Shown in pieces: positions 26,709-34,476 of a stretch of 64,000 bases of DNA. Every line of letters starts with the position of its first letter. The first letter of the stretch is position 1. The position numbers were made by a program, and so were the translations under genes. Source of the DNA: Wukongibacter sp050859025 (GTDB lineage Bacteria; Bacillota; Clostridia; Peptostreptococcales; Caminicellaceae); contig NZ_CP138200.1 of assembly GCF_050859025.1 (NCBI RefSeq), positions 6,262,001 through 6,326,000 on the forward strand, written 5' to 3'. Under the pieces are notes generated by a model that worked only from the letters and a program-made list of their open reading frames with translations, had not been told where the DNA came from and did no database searches.

Positions 26709-26958
26709 GGCGTAATTAGAACATAGCTTCAATAGCCCGCAAAGTAATGGTAATGGCATCTACAAAAGTTCCTACAAGTATAAGAATCGGAACTATCGAA
26801 CAATACTTAAGCTGTTTTAATGGTAAAAACAACCCATAATTACAGTTAAGTTCTGAATCAAAATTCAAAATAGGAACTTTAACATAAATCTGAAACAAAG
26901 TAATGCCAACAAGTACAATCTACATTGCGGATAATTACAGTTATGTTCTAATTACCCC
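26709..26958. mobile_element. MITE-like element A (about 250 bp)
   Basis: Ends GGCGTAATTAGAACATAG and TATGTTCTAATTACCCC are inverted repeats of about 17 bp. GAATA occurs directly on both sides (26704-26708 and 26959-26963), a likely 5-bp target duplication. A 60-codon ORF (26716-26898, minus) inside is probably incidental. No transposase in it. Confidence 0.72.
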
Positions 26959-26970
26959 GAATAGCGTTTA

Positions 26971-27004
26971 AATCCCTTAGGATTGATTCTAAGGGATTTT
27001 TTTG
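26971..27004 (+). terminator. Hairpin terminator
   Basis: AATCCCTTAG and CTAAGGGATT form a 10-bp stem with an 8-base loop, followed by a T run. No clear plus-strand gene precedes it; it may belong to a lost gene. Confidence 0.7.
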
Positions 27005-27084
27005 TTTGTTAAGGGATTTTTCATAGCTTGTCCATTTTAAAGTCAATATGAGCCGAATAGCACTCTTTTTGATATTGTGTACTA

Positions 27085-27300
27085 GGCGTAATTAGAGCAT
27101 AGCTTCTAAGAAAATACATGAAATTCTTGTCGGAAATATTGACTAATATCTAGGCTATTTTACTAGAAAAACAACTCATAACTATAGTTAAATTCCTAAT
27201 GGAAATTTAAAATAAGAACTTAAAATTCAACTATAAAATAGAGTAATATCAATAGTCACGAACTACATTACGGGCGGTTGTTTGTATGTTCTAATTACCC
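27085..27300. mobile_element. MITE-like element B (about 216 bp)
   Basis: Diverged relative of element A: starts GGCGTAATTAGAGCATAG and ends TATGTTCTAATTACCC. The middle can be lined up with element A but has stops. No target duplication recognised. Confidence 0.65.
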
Positions 27301-27320
27301 TTAAAACGAGATACACCAAT

Positions 27321-27536
27321 TTACTTATTACTTTTTAGTTGCTTTAATATATCATTAAGCTTTAAAAAAATAATAGCGGTAGAGGCTGAAACTATTCCAC
27401 ATAATATAGAAACTGCGAATAACAAACCAGTAATATTTTCTGTTTTTACAAGCATATTGGACATATTTATAGAAATATACACTGGAATGATAAAACCTAG
27501 AAAAGCAATCATTAGAGTAAACATAATATCCCACAT
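27321..27536 (-). CDS. Small two-helix membrane protein
   Basis: 71 residues with two hydrophobic stretches (about 6-25 and 38-58) and a basic tail KQLKSNK. AAGGAG lies 11 bases before the ATG. No family recognised. It lies between MITE B and a 650-bp gap in the accessory region, so it may have arrived with the mobile elements. Confidence 0.5.
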   Translation of the reverse strand: MWDIMFTLMIAFLGFIIPVYISINMSNMLVKTENITGLLFAVSILCGIVSASTAIIFLKLNDILKQLKSNK

Positions 27537-28199
27537 GAATAATCAATCTCCTTATTAGTTTTTGGTTCGAGGGAGTGATGACATTTTTTTCGTTTATGTA
27601 ATAAACCTGTTTCTTTATATGGTTTTGGAAGTTGAAACAGATTTATAAAAAGCACTCAAATGAAATATCAGCACTTCCTCGCTTTAGGTATTAGCACAAG
27701 AAGCTAACTTATATAAAAAAAACACTTAATATATTAATATGTGTCTGTCAAGTAAACAGTAACAAAAATGACTAAACACTAGCTCTGTAATTTACATGGA
27801 TAGCTTTTAATTTTAATTGAATTCTTTGATGAATATAAGGAATTTTGTGTACATTTTAAATGTAAAACTTGAACGCCTTGATCTGAAGAATGTATGATTG
27901 TTTTATTTTCTTCTATAATTTAGTGTTTTTAATACTCTATAGACTAACTAATTTATTATTTGGCCCTATACCAGCTAAACTGTAATGAGGGGCAAGGTAA
28001 AAAATATATATGTTATTTTTATGTGATTCTAGCACCTAAAACGACCGTTTTTGCTACTATTAGCTTTTATACAAGTGACTATATTGTCGTAGAGATTATT
28101 TATGCCCCAAAACTACTATCAAAAACAATGCATCATAATTAAAGCTATATTACCTTTTTGGCAGCGTTAAGTAAATTACTGGATTATTTGTAGTTTTGA
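27537..28199. other. Gene-free gap
   Basis: About 660 bp of AT-rich DNA. A 60-codon ORF at 27960-28142 has no ribosome site. Nothing recognised; possibly more decayed IS sequence. Confidence 0.5.
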
Positions 28200-28450
28200 A
28201 AACTTTTTGTATTCTTATATGACTTTACTTTGCTATCAGTTATAGCTTCGCTGGTACTGGGTCTTGATAGTATGTTATATTCCTCACGTAATGAGTCTAA
28301 TGATTGTCCCTATATTCTTAGCTTTGCTATTTTGATTTTAAATTCTTTTGAATACTTTTTGAAAATTGAACATTTTTTAGCTATAGAAAAACCCCCTTAT
28401 AGTTTTCAGTATAATATAAGCTTTTTACACTGTCTACTATAAGGGGATAA
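28200..28450 (-). pseudogene. Remnant of an IS3-family orfA
   Basis: On the minus strand the reading frame KKYSKEFKIKIAKLRI, then a TAG, then GQSLDSLREEYNI matches the start of IS3-type OrfA helix-turn-helix proteins. CCCCTTATAGTAGACAGTG nearby looks like the element end. Stop codons and no orfB: a decayed fragment. Confidence 0.5.
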
Positions 28451-28483
28451 TATAAATATATTAAGTGTTTTTAAGCTTTTAGT

Positions 28484-29446
28484 CTACCATTTCCAAATAG
28501 CATCATCTTCACACATTTCTTTTACACCGTCAGAAAAACCGATGCTTAAAGTACCTTTAATATCAACACATCCTCCTGTAAGAGTATACATACCATGTCC
28601 ATATTTCCATACTATTTGAATAGTTTTTTTATTATTTGGATTTGTAAGCCAGAAGCCTCCTTGTCCACTTTTAGCCCATGCTGGTGCTGTATGAGAAGGT
28701 CCTGATGACATCTGTATATCAAAGCCCCAACCAGCTCCTGCAAGAATATCTATATCACTTCTTGATATTTTTTTAGTACCTGAGTTATTGCCATTTACAT
28801 ATTCTATTTTGGCACCAACCTTATCGCCTTCAGTTCTAAAACCTCCATCCCAAGCAAAACCAATACCATCTGTTCGTACAACAAAAGGTTTACTATCCCA
28901 ATTCCAATCAAAATAAACATACTTAAGTTCTTTTGTAATAGAATATGGCTTGACATGCATAGAAACCTCTCCCAATAATTTTCTGGCTTCCGCAGAGGAA
29001 AGTATTTCAGAATTTGATAAAGTGTTTAAACCACTACAGCTTCTTCTTGAATTATTTGAAAATTTCGTATTAATTGAACGAATAGCTTTAATTTGTTTTT
29101 GACTATATCCTTGGTCAAGAAGAGTTTTATTGTCAAGTAAATGTAATTCTCTTACTTTTTTCATAATAGTATCTTCTACATTAGCAAGTTTTTTAGCTTG
29201 TTTTTCATCAATGCCCATTTCTAATAATTGATTGTATGATTTTCCAAAACTCTCTTTAATCAAGTCATATTCAGAAAGAGTTACTTCATTTGCTGATAGC
29301 TTGCGTGCTTCTTTAAAATTCTTTTTACTCAAATCGTCTTTAGACAGGATTACTTTATCTGTTACCGCATTACTTTCCGCATAAACACCTATTACCATTG
29401 CCATTAATACACTAAAAACTACAAATAGCGATACAATTTTTTTCAT
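28484..29446 (-). CDS. Secreted protein of unknown function
   Basis: 320 residues, signal peptide (MKKIVSLFVVFSVLMAMVIGVYA) with cleavage near 23, GGAGGG ribosome site. Residues 25-155 are charged and helical-looking; 160-320 is rich in Gly, Trp and aromatic residues (YFDWNWDSKPFVV, GAGWGFDIQMSSGPSH, WKYGHGMYTLTGGC) and reads as a beta-rich domain with a Cys-containing end. Not recognised. Its neighbours are transposon remnants, so transfer is possible. Confidence 0.7.
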   Translation of the reverse strand: MKKIVSLFVVFSVLMAMVIGVYAESNAVTDKVILSKDDLSKKNFKEARKLSANEVTLSEYDLIKESFGKSYNQLLEMGIDEKQAKKLANVEDTIMKKVRELHLLDNKTLLDQGYSQKQIKAIRSINTKFSNNSRRSCSGLNTLSNSEILSSAEARKLLGEVSMHVKPYSITKELKYVYFDWNWDSKPFVVRTDGIGFAWDGGFRTEGDKVGAKIEYVNGNNSGTKKISRSDIDILAGAGWGFDIQMSSGPSHTAPAWAKSGQGGFWLTNPNNKKTIQIVWKYGHGMYTLTGGCVDIKGTLSIGFSDGVKEMCEDDAIWKW

Positions 29447-29677
29447 GTAAATATCCCTCCATATTCCACTGCTTATTCATGAACAAACAAAAATGATTAT
29501 TTATGCTAGCATATAAAAGAATATCATACTAGACCTCAAAAAAATGTCTAATCATGCAATAATATGAAAAATAAGAATTTTGTAATAATTTTAAAATAAT
29601 TTGTTATTAATTAAATAAATTTACATAAATTTCAATAGTTTACTAGAATAGTAACTTTAAGATAGTATTTACTTAAA

Positions 29678-31462
29678 GGGGTAGTACCACATAGCCATCA
29701 AGCTAAGCATAAAGTTTGAAATTTTACTGCCCACATTTGATAAAAAAATAGTATACTATTGCTACTTACATTTCTTAGGAGTCAATGGTATAGAATGACA
29801 AAGGCTAAAGTTCTAAAAGATATAGAAAATATTAAGAAAAATATGCAGCAAATTATTAAAGAAATACTTAAAATAATGTCAAAGGAAGAAATAGAAAAGA
29901 TTGCAAGGGATGTTGGATTTATTCAAAGACAAGGGAAAATTCAGGCATGGGAGTTTCTTTATTTATGCGCGTTTTCAGGCTTAGATGTATCTAAAACTAC
30001 ACTAGTAGCAATGAGCGCTAATTTAAGCTCAAAAGTGGCTACTGAGATATCTACACAAGCCATAGATCAACGTTTAAACGATAAAGGTGTATGTTTTTTA
30101 CAAGAGATATTTACAAGGCTGCTTAGCAGTGTGTCTTTATCTGATTCTAAGATTTCATCTACATGGGATGAACACTTTGATAGAATTAGAATAGTTGATT
30201 CTACAGCATTCCAAGTTCCTAAAATGTATAAAAATGAATATCAAGGATCTGGAGGAAGTTCACAGCCTGCTGGTGTGAAAATACAACTTGAATACGAATT
30301 AAAATCAGGAAGATTTATACATGTGGATGTAGGTCCTGGAAAAGGAAACGATAACACTTTCGGGAGTCAAATAAACAATACCTTTAGACCAAAAGATCTT
30401 TCTTTAAGAGATTTGGGATATTTCAATTTTAAAGATTTTGAAGGCTTAGAAAATAGAAGAGCTTTTTATGTTTCAAGACTCAAGCCCAATATAGCTGTAT
30501 ATCTTGAAAATGAGGATGTAAAGCATCATAAAAACGGAAAACCTAAAAAGTCTACAATGTATAAGAGAATTGACTTATCTGATATAGCAAGCAAAATGTC
30601 TGAAGGTGAAATTTTAGAAATAAAAGATGCTTTCGTAGGAAGAGATGCAAAGCACAGAGAAAGAATGGTAATATATAAGCTTACTAAGAATCAATTAAAG
30701 GAACGTCAATCTAAGATCGAGAAAACGGCAAGGAAGAAAGGTATTAAAAAGAGTGAAAACACTATTAAACTAATGGGTATAACCATTTATATTACAAATA
30801 TAAAAAGCGATATATTACCAAATAATCAAATACATGATATCTACTCATTAAGATGGCAGATTGAAATCATATTTAAGATCTAGAAATCCATATTTCACAT
30901 TTCTAATGTAAAGCCTGTAAAAATTCAGCGATTCAAATGCCAGCTTTATGGAAAACTTATTCTTTTAGTTCTAAGCTCTATATTAATGTTTAAGATAAGG
31001 GCTGAACTTTTAGAAAAAGAAAGAATAGAAGCAAGTGAAATCAAAAGTGCAGAGATTATGAATCAATATATTCAAAATATCTATCTTTGCTTTATAAATA
31101 GACTTTTAAAAATCCATGAGCTATTAATATCCATATTCAAATTCATACAGAAAAATAGGCAGAAATCACATCGAAAAGGTAAAAAAACCTTTTTTGATAT
31201 TCTCGGAGTCTCCTACAACCATCAAGAAAAGATGTGTAAATCCGCTGCATAAATCAATCTAATTATAATATAAATTAAAGCTCATATCCTTAAAAAAATA
31301 TGATTTTCATAAGCTATTTTTATCATGCGAAAAATCAGACAGGTTTCTCTAAAAACTTAAATGCCATGCTTAAGTGAGATATTTTTTCTTTAAAATATTG
31401 ATAATCTAAGCTTCTCTCATAGATTCATTTCCTTAGCTTGATGGCTATGGGGTTCTATCCCC
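29678..31462. mobile_element. IS4-family insertion sequence, copy 2 (opposite orientation)
   Basis: About 1.79 kb. Left end GGGGTAGTACCACATAGCC, right end GCTATGGGGTTCTATCCCC, same inverted repeats as copy 1. Its transposase reads on the plus strand, so the two copies face away from the DNA between them and could act as a composite. Confidence 0.85.
29795..31252 (+). pseudogene. IS4-family transposase, interrupted by one TAG
   Basis: Full length would be about 485 residues from the ATG at 29795. The in-frame TAG at 30881-30883 lies in the YREK signature, YSLRWQIEIIFKI-stop-K, where related proteins have a Trp or Phe; TGG to TAG is a single change. DDE-type motifs RIVDSTAF and SLRDLGYF are intact. 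After the stop the frame stays open to 31252. As in copy 1, exactly one stop separates the two parts. Confidence 0.85.
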
Positions 31463-31468
31463 TATATA

Positions 31469-31659
31469 GTTGTTTTTACTATCTTCTTATTCTTTTCAAT
31501 CTTACAAACCTCTTAACCGTTACCAGTTAGTTCAGGATTTATATAGAGCTAAAGGATTGAAAAATTGGAAACCTGTAATCAAAAATAGAAAGTAAGCATG
31601 GCAACATAAATAGTGACTTATACAAAATCAATTCAACTTTTCAACCCTAATCTACTTTC
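31469..31659 (+). repeat. Direct repeat, copy 2
   Basis: GTTGTTTTTACTATCTTCTT to TCAACCCTAATCTACTTT; matches 24726-24919. It begins seven bases after the right end of IS copy 2. Confidence 0.75.
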
Positions 31660-31779
31660 ATTTCATGTAAATATATGGTAAAACCATAATGTTTTGGTTT
31701 AACTAAGCTATGCAAAACTAATAATTGATAAAAATAATACTAAAATCGAGGGTACAATAGAAATTAGTATGTGTAAGTT

Positions 31780-32371
31780 TTGTTTGCACTTGAAAAACTG
31801 AATTTAAATGAATTAGCCATTTTAAGAAACGCAATTTATACAAAGCATGGTTACATATTCTCTAAGCAAGAATATAATGAGTATTTTCAGAAGCTTGACT
31901 GGTATACACCAATCAGCCAAGATATTGAATTAAAGTTAACTAATACAGATAATAATAATATTAAAAAAATTACTGATTTAGAAAAGAGATTAAAAAAAAT
32001 TAGAATTTAAGAGTAATAAGTTAGGATTTTCAATTTCATTTCCTATAAGTTGGGAGGGGAAGTATGAAGTTGTTAGTAATGCTACAGATACGGGTATTAT
32101 TGTATATTTTAAGCCCTCAAAAAACCCTCCAGAAAAATTAGAAAATAAATATGGAGATTTCTTTGAAATAGTCAATGCTGAGTCAAAAGATTTTTATCAA
32201 GGTATGTATGATACCGTTACTACTGAAAGTTTCTTTGAGGCTAACAACACTAAATATTTTATAGGTGGTCCAACTGATTTTCCTATATCTGAAGAACACC
32301 CTGAACTGGAATTGTTCCTCAAAATGAAATTAGATATCCCTGATATTTTAGAGACTATAAAACCATTATAG
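31780..32371 (+). pseudogene. YARHG-domain protein, N-terminus lost and frameshifted
   Basis: ORF 31780-32010 reads LRNAIYTKHGYIFSKQEYNEYFQKLDWY, the YARHG domain usually found in extracellular clostridial proteins, but lacks a signal peptide and begins after a stop codon. In an A8 run (31992-31999) the frame changes; removing one A gives KRLKKLEFKSNKLGFSISFP and a further 115-residue frame, PISWEGKYEVV ... DIPDILETIKPL, ending at a TAG at 32369-32371. One base change in a homopolymer breaks the gene; a sequencing error cannot be excluded. Confidence 0.7.
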
Positions 32372-32499
32372 ATAAATCTGCTTACATATTATAATTCACC
32401 CTAAAATATTCTATAAAAAAATTACAGGCTAAAGTATAATTCTGAAATTTTTATAAATACTTTAGGATTAACATCTAAAATCACAAGAGCATATATTGC

Positions 32500-32544
32500 A
32501 AAATTAATTCAACTTTTCAACCCTAATCTCCTTTTCCTCTATTT
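32500..32544 (+). repeat. Direct repeat, copy 3 (3' part only)
   Basis: AAATTAATTCAACTTTTCAA to CTCCTTTTCCTCTATTT, the same as the end of copies 1 and 2. It overlaps the 3' end of the small membrane gene at 32539. Confidence 0.65.
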
Positions 32545-32856
32545 AAAAGGATTAATACCGTAATATTTTTTATACAATCCAAGCCCTGCTAAGATGAATG
32601 CTCCTCCTACCAAAACAGCCATTATAATGTATGCAATAGCATGTAAATTTTTTAAAAAACATACAAGCATTTCAACTAAAGATAATGCAATTAATGCATC
32701 GTATATAAAATACTTAATTTTAATGGGTCTAACTAGCAAAATAGTTATATATATCGCTGGAAAAACTATAACCATTGAATTCCAGTTAAAGTACCTTGAA
32801 ATAGGTAACATGATAAGTGCATAAATTATTAAAATAATTGGTAATCTTTTTAACAC
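32539..32856 (-). CDS. Small integral membrane protein
   Basis: 105 residues, GTG start (MLKRLPIILIIY) behind AAGGAG; about three to four hydrophobic helices. Its last codons overlap the direct repeat. Family not recognised. Its function is unknown; it sits in the accessory region between repeats. Confidence 0.55.
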   Translation of the reverse strand: MLKRLPIILIIYALIMLPISRYFNWNSMVIVFPAIYITILLVRPIKIKYFIYDALIALSLVEMLVCFLKNLHAIAYIIMAVLVGGAFILAGLGLYKKYYGINPFK

Positions 32857-32934
32857 GCCAGTCCTTCTCCTTACTTCGCTATATTCTGAATGTTCATTAA
32901 TATAACCCTTAATCTTAGTAAGTTTTTTATTCTA

Positions 32935-33036
32935 TATAGAACGCACTTATAAATCTACATTTTGGTTTCTTTAATAGCCAAAGTTTCAAGGCTTTTAAAG
33001 GAATCAAAATGTAAAAGATTTATTGCGACTTCTATA
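32935..33036. repeat. Dispersed palindromic repeat, family B
   Basis: TATAGAACGCACTTATAAAT and TTTATTGCGACTTCTATA form the outer arms; the inner part has CTACATTTTG and CAAAATGTAAAAG. About 102 bp. Confidence 0.7.
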
Positions 33037-33205
33037 TTATTATAAAGTATAAATTTTCTCAAATATATTTTAACATTTTTATAAATTTATTAAAAAATTT
33101 ATATTTTTTTACAAATTAAGACATTTTTTTCTTTATTCCTATGTTATACTTACTTATGCATGCATGCAAAATATTTTAAATTTTGACAACTAGGAGGAAA
33201 AACAA

Positions 33206-33736
33206 ATGAAAAAAATACTTATGATGCTTATGATTATTTCAATGATATTTACTTCTTCAATATCTGCATTTGCTATATCTTATGATGAATTACCTTCTTG
33301 GACTACCGTTGGAGATACTGAAACAGTTACAAATGAATATTCATATGATGAAGTTAAAGCTTTAAAATTAAAATTAAAAAGTGCTAAAGATAGTATCGCT
33401 AATAAAATTGCCAATGGAGTTACTGATGTTGGTACTGCTGTTGGGATAATCGAAAAAGTTTTCTCGGATAAACATGAAATTCAAATAATTAGTACAACAG
33501 GTAATTATATTCTAGTAGCTTCAGCACTTCTATGGCTTGATAGAGGGATTGGAATACAAAGAATATATTCAGATATAGAGGATGACTACGAATACTACAA
33601 TGATATTTTAGATGAAATGAATACAAACGATGATGTAACTATTAAGCAAAAATTTGAATTTAAGAAAATCAAAATTTTAGGAGATTATTTCTTTGGATGG
33701 TATCCAAAGGGTAGTCGTACTTACACAATCTATTAG
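33206..33736 (+). CDS. Secreted protein of unknown function
   Basis: 176 residues with a signal peptide (MKKILMMLMIISMIFTSSISAFA; cleavage near 23). AGGAGG is 7 bases before the ATG. The rest is an acidic, helical-looking segment with repeated DDYEYYNDILDE-type charges and no Cys. Not recognised. It has its own terminator and no partner gene. Confidence 0.65.
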   Translation: MKKILMMLMIISMIFTSSISAFAISYDELPSWTTVGDTETVTNEYSYDEVKALKLKLKSAKDSIANKIANGVTDVGTAVGIIEKVFSDKHEIQIISTTGNYILVASALLWLDRGIGIQRIYSDIEDDYEYYNDILDEMNTNDDVTIKQKFEFKKIKILGDYFFGWYPKGSRTYTIY

Positions 33737-33770
33737 TTCAATCTAAAACTTAATACAAATCTAAAAGAGG

Positions 33771-33810
33771 GGTCTTTCCAATATTTTAAATGTTGTTGGA
33801 AAGACCTTTT
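33771..33810 (+). terminator. Terminator of the 33206-33736 gene
   Basis: GGTCTTTCCAA and TTGGAAAGACC form an 11-bp stem, then TTTT; 35 bases after the stop codon. Confidence 0.9.
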
Positions 33811-33946
33811 ATAGGTGGGTTTTATCGTTTAAAAGGAATTAAAGTTGAATATCTATATTTGTCCTTTCTCTATCTTTTCATATAAAAAACTCAGATTAAG
33901 TCACTCTCATATATGATTTATAAATCGTCAGCTTCTCTAATTAATA

Positions 33947-33975
33947 TTTACATTTAATTGTCAAAATGGTATAAT
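33947..33975 (+). promoter_or_regulatory. Sigma-A-type promoter of a small RNA candidate
   Basis: TTTACA at 33947-33952, 17-base spacer, TATAAT at 33970-33975. Confidence 0.75.
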
Positions 33976-33981
33976 TTTTTT

Positions 33982-34065
33982 AAATAAATATAACGACATG
34001 AGAAATGGAGAGTCGCATTAATAAACCTATAAACGATAGGGTTATTAAATGTGGCTTTTATTTTG
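33982..34065 (+). ncRNA. Candidate small RNA (about 80 nt)
   Basis: Starting about 7 bases after the promoter, a long stem (arms ATTAATAAACCTAT and ATAGGGTTATTAAAT, extended by flanking matches) with a 5-base loop AAACG is followed by GGCTTTTATTTT. The unit has its own promoter and a terminator-like end. A 7-codon ORF lies inside (MRNGESH, 33999 onward). Family unknown. It could also be an attenuator, but the next gene is 400 bases away behind repeats. Confidence 0.6.
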
Positions 34066-34072
34066 TCTATAA

Positions 34073-34176
34073 TATAGGGCTTATATAGTAAAACTTAATT
34101 TATACATGTACAAATACTCAGTGTTTCTGGGAGTTTTGGATATGTATAAATTAAAGTCTTTACTTAAATCCCTATA
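34073..34176. repeat. Dispersed palindromic repeat, family A
   Basis: TATAGGGCTTATATAGTAAA on the left, CTTTACTTAAATCCCTATA on the right, core ACTCAGTGTTTCTGGGAGT. Overlaps the next copy by 4 bases: the junction is CCCTATATAGGG. Confidence 0.8.
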
Positions 34177-34277
34177 TAGGGCTTACATGAAAAAACTGCA
34201 TTTATGCATTTAGAAATGCTAAGACTTTTTAAGTATTTCTAAAATATCTAAATTGGATTCTTTAATTAAATCCCTAT
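34173..34277. repeat. Dispersed palindromic repeat, related family C
   Basis: Same outer ends (TATAGGGCTTACATGAAAA, TAATTAAATCCCTATA) but a different inner palindrome, TTTAGAAATGCT with AGTATTTCTAAA. Tandem with the previous copy. Confidence 0.7.
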
Positions 34278-34476
34278 AACTTATTTTCTTATTAAAAATC
34301 CCATTAATTAATCACATATAAATATGGAAAGCTTTTATATATAAATATATGGATTAATAGATGAGTAATTTTCGAAATTTTTCGAAATATACAGTTTCAG
34401 GGGAGTGGTTTTAATATGTTCTAAATAGCAGCAATCTTCTTTATCTATTAAAGTATTCAAGGAAAGGATGAAGGGT

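Noticed and set aside
26716..26898. 60-codon ORF inside MITE A
   Set aside because: No good ribosome site; the related element B has stops in the same place.
27960..28142. 60-codon ORF in a gap
   Set aside because: No ribosome site and no recognisable features.
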